In this document: in pieces, positions 35,272 through 44,171 of the stretch
Layout: each line of letters opens with the position of its first letter
Position numbering within the stretch: position 1 is the stretch's first letter
Origin: MTP4 sp9310u
GTDB taxonomy: Archaea; Halobacteriota; Methanosarcinia; Methanosarcinales; Methanosarcinaceae
Direction: 5' to 3'
NCBI GenBank assembly: GCA_030627005.1
Contig: DAOUSW010000003.1
Location: forward strand, 1 to 64,000
DNA length: 64,000 nt
Translations under genes and position numbers: made by a program
Notes under the pieces: generated by a model
Databases searched by the model: none
Told to the model about the DNA's origin: nothing
What the model saw: the letters and a program-made list of their open reading frames with translations, nothing else

Positions 35272-35910
35272 TTAATTCTTTTTTTCAGACTTCTTTTCTT
35301 TCGATTTATTAACTTTCAATTTCTTATCTTCAGGTTTATTTTCGTCAGGTTTATTTTCGTCAGAACACTCCGGCTCCGGTCTCTTTGCAACCATTACTTC
35401 CGTGGACTTGATGACCGCGTATATCCGGTCTCCGGGCTTTATGTCGAGTTGTTCCACAGCCTCTTCGGTGACAACGGAGGTCAGGATTGAGGGTTCCATT
35501 ACAATCGTGATCTTCGAGACCAGGCCCCCTTTCTCGACTTCAAGGACCTTTCCCGGAAGCCTGTTTCGGGCTGAGATTTTAAAGCCAACGTTTTCCCAGG
35601 CGGTTTCGTCTCCTACAGCCTCTTTGATAAGCTGCCTGCTGGTTTCATATTCGGCCAGCATTTTTCGACCCACTTCCGTAAGGAAGGTCCCCTGGTTTTT
35701 TCCCCCGCGCACTGTGAGCACTGCGGGATCTCCGAGCCTTTCGTTCATTTTTTTCAACATGAGCCAGGCATGTTTGTAGGAAATTCCCAGTTTTTCACAG
35801 GCTTTCCGGAGGGACTTTTCCTCGTCGATAGCTTTGAGCAAACTGGCTTTTCCGGCCCCCATTACGGGCTTTCCGTCTTCCGTAAACCAGAGCTTTGTTT
35901 TCGCTTTCAC
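35272..35910 (-). CDS. modE: ModE-type molybdate/tungstate-responsive regulator
   Basis: A 212-residue protein. The N-terminal winged helix (KASLLKAIDEEKSLRKACEK, LGISYKHAWLMLKKMNERLG, VRGGKNQGTFLTEVG) is the ModE DNA-binding domain. One mop/TOBE-type oxyanion-binding domain follows (SARNRLPGKVLEVEKGGLVS to GDRIYAVIKSTEVMVAKR), where E. coli ModE has two. The C-terminus is a Lys/Glu/Asp/Asn-rich tail of about 35 residues. It is the last gene of wtpA-B-C-modE, 11 bases after wtpC. Since the operon carries a candidate ModE operator, autoregulation is likely. Confidence 0.9.
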   Translation of the reverse strand: MKAKTKLWFTEDGKPVMGAGKASLLKAIDEEKSLRKACEKLGISYKHAWLMLKKMNERLGDPAVLTVRGGKNQGTFLTEVGRKMLAEYETSRQLIKEAVGDETAWENVGFKISARNRLPGKVLEVEKGGLVSKITIVMEPSILTSVVTEEAVEQLDIKPGDRIYAVIKSTEVMVAKRPEPECSDENKPDENKPEDKKLKVNKSKEKKSEKKN

Positions 35911-35921
35911 AAATTTCCACC

Positions 35922-36968
35922 TTATCGGAGCACATGGATAGAAGAAGCTTTGAACTGGGCATAAACAGGCACCCCGGGAGCTAGCTCCATTTCTTCGGCA
36001 GACTGCCGGGTTACCAGCGCGTTAAGGAGGGGACCGCAATCCATCCGCACCCTCACAAGTGCGCCCAGGCTCTGAACCTCTATCACCGTACCTTTCAGTG
36101 AGTTCCTGATGCTGGATTGTGTGAAGGTCTTACTTAAAACTATGTTTTCCGGCCTCAGTCCGACATGTACCATGTCCCCTACCTCCACCTCCCCGGCAGC
36201 TTCAAGCACCTTTCCTTCGGCTTCGATCCGGAGAAGGCCCTTTTCACGAGAAAGTACCCTGCCTTTCAGGACATTCTCGAAACCTACGAAATCAGCGATC
36301 ATGTCGTTTGCAGGTTTTTCAAAGACTTCTTCCGGCGTACCCACCTGTACTAGCTTCCCATCCATCACCACCGCGATCTTATCTGCCATGATCCGGGCCT
36401 CGGTCTGGTCGTGGGTAATGTGGAGCACGGTAAGCTTACCCTTCCGGTGCACATTCAAAAGCATCTCTCGGGCACTGTCCTGCGTCCTCGGGTCAAGAGC
36501 ACTCAGAGGTTCGTCCAGCATGAGAATTTCAGGGTCTGTAACAAGAGCCCGGGCAAGGGACACCCGCTGCTGTTCCCCTCCAGAAAGGTTTAGCGGATAC
36601 CTTTCCAGCAGGTGGGAAATATTGAGGTATTCCGAAATTTCCCTGAACTTTTCGGGAGCCTTAAACTTTTTCATCTTCAGCCCGAATTCGATGTTCTTTT
36701 TAACGGTCATATGCGGGAACAGGGAATAGTCCTGATACACAAAAGCCAGGTTACGTTTTTCCGGCGATAAGTCCGTGACGTCCTTTCCGTTGATCAGGAT
36801 TTTTCCCGAATCCGGACGGTGGAAACCTGCTATAAGTTCAAGGAGCAGGGTTTTTCCGGAACCTGTAGGCCCGAGGATAACGAAATACTCCCCGTCCCGG
36901 ATAGTCAGGTCCAGGGAATCCAGGGCAAAAGACTTCCATTTTCGGGAAAGGGCCTTAATCTCTATCAT
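35922..36968 (-). CDS. wtpC: tungstate/molybdate ABC transporter ATP-binding protein
   Basis: A 348-residue ATPase: Walker A GPTGSGKT, signature LSGGEQQRVS, Walker B ILMLDEP, switch LHITHD, then a C-terminal regulatory TOBE domain from about residue 235 (VLKGRVLSREKGLLRIEAEG, GLRPENIVLS). In the M. acetivorans homologue this C-terminal domain binds the oxyanion and inhibits the transporter (trans-inhibition). The ATG lies inside the end of wtpB (14-base overlap). It lacks the low-complexity insert seen in the modC at 4514. Confidence 0.94.
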   Translation of the reverse strand: MIEIKALSRKWKSFALDSLDLTIRDGEYFVILGPTGSGKTLLLELIAGFHRPDSGKILINGKDVTDLSPEKRNLAFVYQDYSLFPHMTVKKNIEFGLKMKKFKAPEKFREISEYLNISHLLERYPLNLSGGEQQRVSLARALVTDPEILMLDEPLSALDPRTQDSAREMLLNVHRKGKLTVLHITHDQTEARIMADKIAVVMDGKLVQVGTPEEVFEKPANDMIADFVGFENVLKGRVLSREKGLLRIEAEGKVLEAAGEVEVGDMVHVGLRPENIVLSKTFTQSSIRNSLKGTVIEVQSLGALVRVRMDCGPLLNALVTRQSAEEMELAPGVPVYAQFKASSIHVLR

Positions 36969-37773
36969 ATATACTCCAGCCTGCGGAAAGAATTCTAATT
37001 ACTATAAAGATGGTAAGGGTTATAAGGATCAGGAGGACTGCAACAGGCCTTGATGCCGAAAGCCCGTAGGAAAGAAACCTGTCATAGATAAGCGTGGGCC
37101 CGATCATCGGGTAGTAGGCAATCATCACAACAGCCCCGAACTCGCTGATAGCCCTGGCCCAGGTCATGACAGCCCCCACCAGGAGGTGCCTTGCGGAAAG
37201 CGGGAGGGTTACAAAAAGAAAGGCTTTCCAGAGCGGAGCCCCCAGGGAACGGGCGGCGTTCTCAAGCCTCGGGTTAACACTTTTAAAGCCTTCCCTTGCA
37301 GAATTGGCAAGATAGGGCACGGATACGAAGAGCATGGCAACCACTATGCCCGGAAGCGCATCCCTGAACTGGACATAGGGTTCGAGCGGGCCGCCTATAA
37401 GCCCACGGGACCCGAAAACTGTCAGCAGGGCAATTCCTGCAACCGTATGAGGGACCACAACCGGCACATCGATGATACTCTCGACCAGCCTCTTTCCCGG
37501 GAAATCAAACCTTGCCAGGATATAGCCTGTGGGAGCCCCGAGAAAGAGGGCTATAAGAGTGGCAAGAAAACCTGCATAAAGAGAGAGAAAAATTGAGCTC
37601 ATAACCGAACTGTTTTTTGCAGTTCTGACCAGGCCAGGAAAATCGTTGAGAACCTGCCCGAAGATCATGTTTGCAAGGGTCACAAAAATAAAAGAGAAAA
37701 GCAAAAGCAATAAAAGGGAAAAGACGAAGATCAGTGGTTCGATATTTCTCTTGCTTCGGATCATGGCCTTCAT
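36955..37773 (-). CDS. wtpB: tungstate/molybdate ABC transporter permease
   Basis: A 272-residue permease with six predicted helices. The EAA loop is NPRLENAARSLGAPLWKAFL followed by FVTLPLSARHLL. Family features include FLGAPTGYILARFDFPGKRL and MTWARAISEFGAVVMIAYYP. It is the membrane partner of the binding protein at 37989 and of wtpC, with which it overlaps. A 215-base gap with a 14-bp repeat separates it from wtpA. Confidence 0.93.
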   Translation of the reverse strand: MKAMIRSKRNIEPLIFVFSLLLLLLFSFIFVTLANMIFGQVLNDFPGLVRTAKNSSVMSSIFLSLYAGFLATLIALFLGAPTGYILARFDFPGKRLVESIIDVPVVVPHTVAGIALLTVFGSRGLIGGPLEPYVQFRDALPGIVVAMLFVSVPYLANSAREGFKSVNPRLENAARSLGAPLWKAFLFVTLPLSARHLLVGAVMTWARAISEFGAVVMIAYYPMIGPTLIYDRFLSYGLSASRPVAVLLILITLTIFIVIRILSAGWSIYDRD

Positions 37774-37897
37774 TATAATACCCTTTTACTGCCGTTTTTC
37801 TTTAAAAGTAATTCCCCCACATTCCTGCTTCCTGAAGCAGCGCCTTAATAGAGGAAATGTTTAAGCCTGCATTTTGCGACCGGGGGATTGATACGGA

Positions 37898-37980
37898 TTT
37901 TACAGTTCAAGCTTTACAGTTCAAGCTTTACAGTTCAAGCTTTACAGTTCAAGCTTTACAGTTCAAGCTTTACAGTTAAA
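37898..37980. repeat. 14-bp tandem repeat between wtpA and wtpB
   Basis: About 5.9 copies of TTTACAGTTCAAGC, contiguous and nearly identical. It lies within the wtp operon just after the wtpA stop, where it might influence transcript processing or termination. Confidence 0.95.
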
Positions 37981-37988
37981 GTTCATCC

Positions 37989-39074
37989 TCACTGTACAAG
38001 AGCCTGCGGTTCTTCCGGCATTGACTCCTTTCCATCCGCAAAGGCAGGCACTATCGGAGGCTGGCCGTTTTCAATGAAGATCTGCTGCCCGGGTTCTTCC
38101 AGGAGAAGTTTTACAAACTCAGTAGCAAGCTCAGGGTTTTCAGCATTTGTGGGAATCGTCACCCCGTAAACGATAGGAGTTCCGGTTACAACTTCCCCGT
38201 TTGCCATCTCCACCTGGACCAGCTTGTAATTGTCGGCATATTCGATAGAACTCAGGTCAATATCAGCCGGAAGTTCCACGAACTCAAAACCGTGCTGGAC
38301 AGCAACACTGCGATAGATGTAGAAGTAATCGATTTCTCCCATCTCAAGAGCAGAAGAAAGTTCGACTTCCATGCTCCGGAGCATGATCTTATCGGCATCA
38401 GGAGCAAGAGCTTCGGAGGCAGGGACATGCACCATAACGGTCCCGTTTTCTTCCGTGGCAGTCATGCCTGTCAGATCCAGGATGAGGTCATCGTAAATCT
38501 GGGTGTCATCATAATAGAATTCTGCGAGCTGGGTCACCATCTGCGTCCGGTACCCGCAGGGGTCGTCGTTAGGGTTGGAAAAACCATATCGAACACCCGG
38601 GCGCCTGAGGATTTCGTACCAGTTGTCCGCATTGATTTCATCGCTGTACATGCTTTCATTCGTATAAGCAATCACGATCTGGTTCCTTGCAAAAGCCGCA
38701 TACCAATCCGCATACTCCGGCATCATCATAGCCGGGATAAGGTTGTAGTCAGCGGATGCCAGGATATCGGCCTGTTTCCCTAGTTCGGTAATCTTTCTTA
38801 CACTCTGTGCACTGCCTGCAGCTTCCCTCTGAACGTCAACACCGGGGTGCTGGCCCTCAAACTCCTGTTCGAGTTCCTCGAAAGGCACTCCCAGGCTTCC
38901 GGCATGGAAAACTTTAAGGACTGAGGATTCTTCTGCAGGACCTGCGCCTGTACCGTTTTCCTCTGCACCGCCGGCTTCGTCGGAGGAGGAATCAACACAG
39001 CCAAGTCCGAAAAAAGTAACGGAAAGGACTGCAAAAATTACCAGTAATTTGTATATATCTCTTCTGGATGACAT
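37989..39074 (-). CDS. wtpA: tungstate/molybdate-binding lipoprotein
   Basis: A 361-residue binding protein: lipobox FFGLGC near residue 25, Ser/Gly/Glu-rich linker, then LKVFHAGSLGVPFEELEQEF (oxyanion loop), EAAGSAQSVRKITELGKQAD, and RYGFSNPNDDPCGYRTQM. This is the WtpA class of M. acetivorans ModA, known to hold tungstate or molybdate in octahedral coordination with two acidic side chains. The ATG at 39074 was chosen over a GTG at 39119 because the upstream bases form a TATA-like box and a candidate operator; with a TATA 26-33 bases upstream, the mRNA would be leaderless. Confidence 0.94.
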   Translation of the reverse strand: MSSRRDIYKLLVIFAVLSVTFFGLGCVDSSSDEAGGAEENGTGAGPAEESSVLKVFHAGSLGVPFEELEQEFEGQHPGVDVQREAAGSAQSVRKITELGKQADILASADYNLIPAMMMPEYADWYAAFARNQIVIAYTNESMYSDEINADNWYEILRRPGVRYGFSNPNDDPCGYRTQMVTQLAEFYYDDTQIYDDLILDLTGMTATEENGTVMVHVPASEALAPDADKIMLRSMEVELSSALEMGEIDYFYIYRSVAVQHGFEFVELPADIDLSSIEYADNYKLVQVEMANGEVVTGTPIVYGVTIPTNAENPELATEFVKLLLEEPGQQIFIENGQPPIVPAFADGKESMPEEPQALVQ

Positions 39075-39075
39075 T

Positions 39076-39098
39076 GATATGTCATCATGAATACAACG
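39076..39098 (-). promoter_or_regulatory. candidate ModE operator and promoter of wtpABC-modE
   Basis: On the minus strand CGTTGTAT, TCATGAT, GACATATC ends 1 base before the wtpA ATG. TTTATTAA lies directly upstream at 39100-39107, giving the same TTTATTAA-N-CGTT order as the modA promoter. The operator therefore sits between the TATA box and the start. Confidence 0.72.
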
Positions 39099-39475
39099 AT
39101 TAATAAACCTTTTGTGCACATATTATGAAAATCCTGCAGAATACCCCGAATGCTTCCGGAAACTGAGAATAGATAGAGGGAAAACGGGAAAACAACGATA
39201 GAAACAAACAAAAAAGAAGAAAAAAATCAAATTTGCTTGATAGATAGACAAAAAAATGGGAACAGGAGCCAAAAAGGAATAAATAAATAAGATGATATAA
39301 GTAAAAGTTCACTTACATAGAAAGTTAAATAAAGATAATATTAAAGTGTATATATTGCAAACTATTAAAGTGTACATTTACGGCTTTCGTATAAGCACAA
39401 AAATACATAGTAACTATACACGTAACTATAAACAATAACCATTACACATAACGTATTTATTTTGAAGGTTTTATT

Positions 39476-41398
39476 ATGGACGGTTATCAAATCTTCTTGG
39501 CACTGCTCACAGTATATTTAGTAGGACTTGTGAGCATTGGCTGGTACTTTAATAAAAAACAGAAATCCATTACCGACTTTTGGCTTGCGGGGCGCCGAAT
39601 AGGGCCCACAGGAGTCGGGTTTTCAGCAGCGGCATCCTGGATCACGGCAGGTGGGATTCTTGCAGTCATTGGTTTTTACATGCTGCTGGGGATGGGCTCA
39701 ATATGGGGTTTTGTGGCCCCGAATATCATTGCTCTCCTGCTAATTGCATTGCTTGTGAGCAAGATAAAAAATCTTCCCGCAATCACCCAGCCCGAACTCC
39801 TCGAACAGCGTTACGGAAGTTCAATCAGACTGCCTATCGCCCTGGTCATTGCAGTTGTTATGATCCTTTTTGCCGTAGCTGATGTCCAGGGACTTGCCAT
39901 GGTCCTGCAGATCTTCTACGGGCTTGACAAAATATATGCCGTGGCTTTAATCGCTGTTGTGGTTTCGATTTATGTCACCCTGGGAGGGCTTTCGGCCGTT
40001 GTCTGGACTGATGTCATCCAGTTTACCATCCTTGCGCTCTTTACCATAGCAATGGCTTTTGCCGCCGTGGGTACGGTGGCTGACGGAGGCCTGGGAACCA
40101 CTGCAATAAGCAGCTCCGACCTTTTCGGAAACGTGCCTGACGGCTGGTGGAACCCCCTCTCAATCGGGCTGCCCCTGGTCCTTATTTATATTCTGGCCAT
40201 CATTCCGGGCTGGATTTCCGAGCAGGACCCCTGGCAAAAGGTCTGGGCTGCAAGGGATGAAAAATCCGCACGTACGGGAATGATCCTGGGAGCTTTCATG
40301 ATCCTGGTGGTCTTCGGGTCCTGTGCGGTGATTGCAATCGCACTCAATGCCATATACCCCGAAATCGCAGCTATGGGTTTTCCTGCAGGCATGGCACTTG
40401 CCGAACCTGCCCTTCTGACCTTCATTAACGAACGATTTGCCGCATCCCCGCTCCTTATAACCCTCAGCGCGATCGGACTTACCGCTGCTGCCATGTCCAA
40501 TGCCGACACTTTCGCAACCTCCGGCGGGTCCAACATCTCCCGGGACATCTACCAGAGGTACATAAAACCGGATGCCACCATGAAGGAGATGCTGGTCGTA
40601 AACCGTATTAGCGTACTCATAATCGTACTTGGGGCATGTGCGGGCACTTTCTACATACAGGGCATCATCGAAGCAATTCACATCGCAACCTTCATTGCCA
40701 GCGCTTCTTACTTCTTCCCCCTCATGGGAGGGCTTTACTGGAAGAGAGCAACCAGGCAAGGCGCTCTGGTATCCATGGTGGTCGGAGGGGTGTCTCAAAT
40801 AGGGCTGGTACTCCTTGACTACACAATGGAAGCCCCACCCATGGCAGCCACCTACCTTGAAGGCGTCCACCCGGCCCTCATGAGCCACGGAGTCATTTTG
40901 GGGATGTCGTTGAGTGCTATCGCTTTCTTCGGAGTTTCTTTGATGACAAAGCCCTCGAGCAGAGTCAACCTCGCCCCCTTCTTCGAAGAGGAAGCCCAGG
41001 CCCTTGCCTGCTACGAGGCCAGGGAAATCAACGAAATGGACCCTACATACAGCTCCTTCCTCGGGAACGTCGAAGAAAAAGTCACAGGGGAACGCTCCCA
41101 CCTTCAGTTGAACCTCCGGGTCTCTGACACCCTCAGCTGGCACGAACTCGTTGAAAGGCTGAAATCCGTTTCCCCTGCCTGGGTCACTCCTACGGGACAG
41201 GACTCGGTATACCGGCTGACCCACGGGGATATGCTCTCCTGTGTTGCAGTAACCAGAGGCAGCGGGGACAGGGACATCTGGCTCAAGGCCGAACCCAGGC
41301 TTGAGACCGTGGGCAGGCAGAAAAAAGAGCTGTTTACGGCTTATGAAGAATTGAAAAACGTTATGGGCCAGAAAGGAGTCTCCCTGGACTTCTATTAA
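39476..41398 (+). CDS. sodium:solute symporter family protein
   Basis: A 640-residue membrane protein of the SSS family. The N-terminus has the typical first helices (VYLVGLVSIGWYF, DFWLAGRRIGPTGVGFSAAA), and GGLSAVVWTDVIQFTILALF is the family signature around helix 5. Helix 8-9 residues AAAMSNADTFATSGGSNISR include the sodium-site serines. After about 13 helices (to near residue 495), a cytoplasmic tail of roughly 130 residues follows, of no recognised family. Substrate (amino acid, vitamin or organic acid) cannot be told. GAAGGT precedes the ATG. The 39120-39475 gap is AT-rich with short TATA-like runs. Confidence 0.88.
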   Translation: MDGYQIFLALLTVYLVGLVSIGWYFNKKQKSITDFWLAGRRIGPTGVGFSAAASWITAGGILAVIGFYMLLGMGSIWGFVAPNIIALLLIALLVSKIKNLPAITQPELLEQRYGSSIRLPIALVIAVVMILFAVADVQGLAMVLQIFYGLDKIYAVALIAVVVSIYVTLGGLSAVVWTDVIQFTILALFTIAMAFAAVGTVADGGLGTTAISSSDLFGNVPDGWWNPLSIGLPLVLIYILAIIPGWISEQDPWQKVWAARDEKSARTGMILGAFMILVVFGSCAVIAIALNAIYPEIAAMGFPAGMALAEPALLTFINERFAASPLLITLSAIGLTAAAMSNADTFATSGGSNISRDIYQRYIKPDATMKEMLVVNRISVLIIVLGACAGTFYIQGIIEAIHIATFIASASYFFPLMGGLYWKRATRQGALVSMVVGGVSQIGLVLLDYTMEAPPMAATYLEGVHPALMSHGVILGMSLSAIAFFGVSLMTKPSSRVNLAPFFEEEAQALACYEAREINEMDPTYSSFLGNVEEKVTGERSHLQLNLRVSDTLSWHELVERLKSVSPAWVTPTGQDSVYRLTHGDMLSCVAVTRGSGDRDIWLKAEPRLETVGRQKKELFTAYEELKNVMGQKGVSLDFY

Positions 41399-41410
41399 GG
41401 CGCCTGGAAA

Positions 41411-41430
41411 AAGAGCCGCAATCGGCTCTT
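41411..41430 (+). terminator. symporter terminator hairpin
   Basis: A perfect 8-bp stem AAGAGCCG / CGGCTCTT with a CAAT loop, 13 bases after the symporter stop, followed by T-rich DNA. Confidence 0.75.
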
Positions 41431-41446
41431 AATTTATTTATTTCTT

Positions 41447-41491
41447 ATTTTTGAAATGAGCTTTTTTGAAATGAGCTTTTTTGAAATGAGC
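41447..41491. repeat. 15-bp tandem repeat
   Basis: Three copies of TTTTTTGAAATGAGC, the first slightly diverged, in the convergent gap after the symporter terminator. Confidence 0.9.
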
Positions 41492-41590
41492 ATACTTTTA
41501 TACTCGCTCAAAAACCGAAAGGTATGGAGCGGGAAACAGGGCTCAGGGATTAGTTTTTCAGGGTATTCCACATTATTCTGGACAGGCTAT

Positions 41591-42400
41591 TCAGAAGTCC
41601 AGGGCATTTTCCAGAGTATTTTTCCCCAGGAGAACGTCTTCCATTGAAAAGACTTCAAGGTTGTAGACACCCCTGTACCCGGAAAGCAGGTTCAGTACGG
41701 AGAAGTCCACACAACCTTTTCCCGGAGCCATATGCTCGTCCCCGTCATATATTTCTGTCCATTTGCCCCCATTGTCATGCAGGTGGAGGTGGACGATATG
41801 CTTTTTCAGGATTTCCACAAAATGCCGGAGTTTTTCAGAGTCTCCCTCACATGTGAGGTTTGCGTGCCCTATATCGAAAGTTGCTTTAAGGGACCCGGAA
41901 TTTACGGCTTCGACAGCACGGACAAGTTCTTCGGCTTTGCAGCAAAGGTTGTAAGGGTCAGTACCTTCCTTATTTTCCAGGCCCAGTATGACCCCCTGGT
42001 CCTCGGCAGTGGAGGACAGCACCTTGAGGTTTTCGACCATTGAAGAAAAAGCCACTTCCCGGTCCTTTCCTATCCTCCCGGGATGCAGTACAACAACCCC
42101 GGCCCCGATCCGGTTTGCAAGGGCTATGGACTCACCCATGAGGGAAAACTCCCGCTTTCCCATGCAGGCGGTATCTACCTGAAGGGGCCCGGGATAGTTA
42201 GGGTCCGGGGCAAAATAAGGAGCATGAATGGTGCTTGCAAATTCGTATACGGACAGCTCGTCAAGTATCCGGTTCAGCTTTTCATTATCCAGCGTCCTGC
42301 CGGAATATACTCCGAGTTTAGGGATATACAGTTCTATTGAATCCACATTCCCCTTTAGCTCACCAGGGGTACCTGCAAAAGATGAGGCTCCGAAAATCAC
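41591..42400 (-). CDS. xylose-isomerase-like TIM-barrel protein (sugar phosphate isomerase/epimerase family)
   Basis: A 269-residue AP-endonuclease-2/xylose-isomerase-like barrel. FGASSFAGTPGELKGNVDSI is the first strand; ASTIHAPYF, VVVLHPGRIG, GLENKEG, ATFDIGHANLTC and VHLHLHDNGGKW carry the expected metal-ligand His, Glu and Asp positions. I chose a GTG at 42400, which begins just before that strand and has an AT-rich TATA-like run about 25-30 bases upstream. An ATG at 42457 would add a hydrophobic 19-residue lead of doubtful meaning. Enzymatic substrate unknown. Convergent with the symporter. Confidence 0.78.
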   Translation of the reverse strand: MIFGASSFAGTPGELKGNVDSIELYIPKLGVYSGRTLDNEKLNRILDELSVYEFASTIHAPYFAPDPNYPGPLQVDTACMGKREFSLMGESIALANRIGAGVVVLHPGRIGKDREVAFSSMVENLKVLSSTAEDQGVILGLENKEGTDPYNLCCKAEELVRAVEAVNSGSLKATFDIGHANLTCEGDSEKLRHFVEILKKHIVHLHLHDNGGKWTEIYDGDEHMAPGKGCVDFSVLNLLSGYRGVYNLEVFSMEDVLLGKNTLENALDF

Positions 42401-42457
42401 AGCAAAAAGAAGGAAATAAAATATAATAATATTTTTGCCCGGCCCTGACCCGGACAT

Positions 42458-43253
42458 TTAGGAGTAAAGACTCCAGGGGAGTTTCAACCATAGATAAAAA
42501 GGTTGCAAAATGCCGCACGATTCCACCCGGGTAACAGGGCAGACCCCTGGAAAAGTCACAGAAAAACCATAGAATAACCACAAGAAAACCATACAAAAAG
42601 TTCGACTTGCAAAAATATACCACTGCCAACATATTTATATATAATAAAGTGTTACCCCGTAAACCATACAAAATAATTTATAGATATATTTAAAAAAAGT
42701 ATATATATTTACGGGGAAAATCGTGAGAAATATATATCAACAATGAAACATATATTATATAGTAAGATCTGTGTAAAATATATTTGATCCGGGCTTACAG
42801 TAAGCAGAAAAGTCTAAAAAATAGATTAAAGTTGGGAATAATTATAAGGAAGGGATATATAAAAAAATAAAAGCTCGGAAGAAACGGTTTTAAATAAAAA
42901 TGATAATTATATAACTCCAATTAAAAAAATGGATTTGCCCATATCAATATCGCAATCTTTATATGATATTGAAAGGAGTATAATATGTTTTTTTATATAT
43001 ATTTGGTATTTAGTGCACTTTTCCTGCTACATACATCATATAAAAATGATTGTATATTATATAATCTTATAATAATATTTTAAATGCCTACATATTTCGA
43101 AAGGTTTATGAATGATTCTCTCTAATCCCAAAAATAACGCTAGTCATCATCATTTTTCTTTGCAATGATATGGCCAACGATTCCAAAAAAAAGTACAGCG
43201 TTTTTTTGAATCCAACTTATTAACATGTTAATAAAATTAAAGGAGGAAAATGA
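42458..43253 (+). promoter_or_regulatory. AT-rich leader and promoter region of the mtr operon
   Basis: About 800 bases without a gene. It is very AT-rich, with many TATA-like runs (for example at 42685-42780 and 43040-43080). A perfect 18-bp palindrome, TTATTAACATGTTAATAA, lies at 43217-43234, a few bases upstream of the AAAGGAGG ribosome-binding site of mtrE. A long leader is plausible for this highly expressed operon; the true transcription start cannot be placed by eye. Confidence 0.6.
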
Positions 43254-44171
43254 ATGGAACCACTCATAGGCATGGGAGTACTGGCACTTATGGGCGTAGC
43301 TGCAACCATTGCAGGTGCCTCAGAAGACCTTGAATCCGATGTAGGGTCTCAGAGTAACCCGAACTCGCAGGTCCAGTTAGCTCCCCAAATGATGTTTCCG
43401 CATCGAATTTATAACAAAGCTGTTTCTGGTGAACCACCATCAAACGCACTAATGTGTGCAATTGGTGCAACCGGCGCGGCAGTATTAATGGGTGAATTCA
43501 ATCTGTCTCCGCTCTTTGCACTGGTTATCGGTGCCCTCATTGCAGCATGTGTCCACGGCACTTACGCCATGACCTCTACAATGGGCAGGGCTGCCAGTCA
43601 GAGCCGTTTCAAACAGCCAGTATACCTGGACATGATCCGGAGCCACACGCCTGTAATCATGGCATATGCCTTCATAACGACGTTCTGTGTCCTGATCATT
43701 TCGTACATGATGAACGTTGTCCTCGGACACCCCTTCCCTCTGCCCCTACTGGCCTTTATCTGGGGAATCACGATAGGTGCAATAGGGTCGTCCACAGGTG
43801 ACGTCCACTACGGCGCAGAGCGTGAATTCCAGCAGTTCGAATTCGGTTCAGGTCTGAACGCTTCGAACTCCGGTAACATTGTAAGGTTTGCAGAATCCGG
43901 GCTCAGGAACGGGTACGACAACTCCTGGTTCTGTGCAAAGTTCGGTGGACCTGTAACAGGTATTGCTTTTGGTATGACCGTTTTCCTGGGCAGCTGGATA
44001 ACAACTGTTTTTGATCCCGCAGTAAGCATCGCACAGGGATGGCTCTCTGCTGTTGCAGGGATTATTATTGTCTTTATCTTAATTATATGGAACAGGAAAA
44101 TTGAAGTTGCTGCCCGCAACAACTATGGACCGTACAAGGAAGACAAGCCTGAAGAGGAGGCAGCAGCATGA
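43254..44171 (+). CDS. mtrE: tetrahydromethanopterin S-methyltransferase subunit E
   Basis: A 305-residue integral membrane subunit with about six to seven helices, first in mtrEDCBAFGH. It and MtrC and MtrD form the sodium-translocating membrane part of the complex that moves the methyl group from H4SPT to coenzyme M. Recognised from MEPLIGMGVLALMGVAATIA, SQSRFKQPVYLDM and GAIGSSTGDVHYGAEREFQQ. AAAGGAGG precedes the ATG. The stop overlaps mtrD. Confidence 0.97.
   Translation: MEPLIGMGVLALMGVAATIAGASEDLESDVGSQSNPNSQVQLAPQMMFPHRIYNKAVSGEPPSNALMCAIGATGAAVLMGEFNLSPLFALVIGALIAACVHGTYAMTSTMGRAASQSRFKQPVYLDMIRSHTPVIMAYAFITTFCVLIISYMMNVVLGHPFPLPLLAFIWGITIGAIGSSTGDVHYGAEREFQQFEFGSGLNASNSGNIVRFAESGLRNGYDNSWFCAKFGGPVTGIAFGMTVFLGSWITTVFDPAVSIAQGWLSAVAGIIIVFILIIWNRKIEVAARNNYGPYKEDKPEEEAAA

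Noticed and set aside
42401..42457. Hydrophobic N-terminal extension of the TIM-barrel protein
   Set aside because: It would put a membrane-like lead on a cytosolic enzyme family; the first barrel strand begins right after the GTG at 42400. Not excluded outright.
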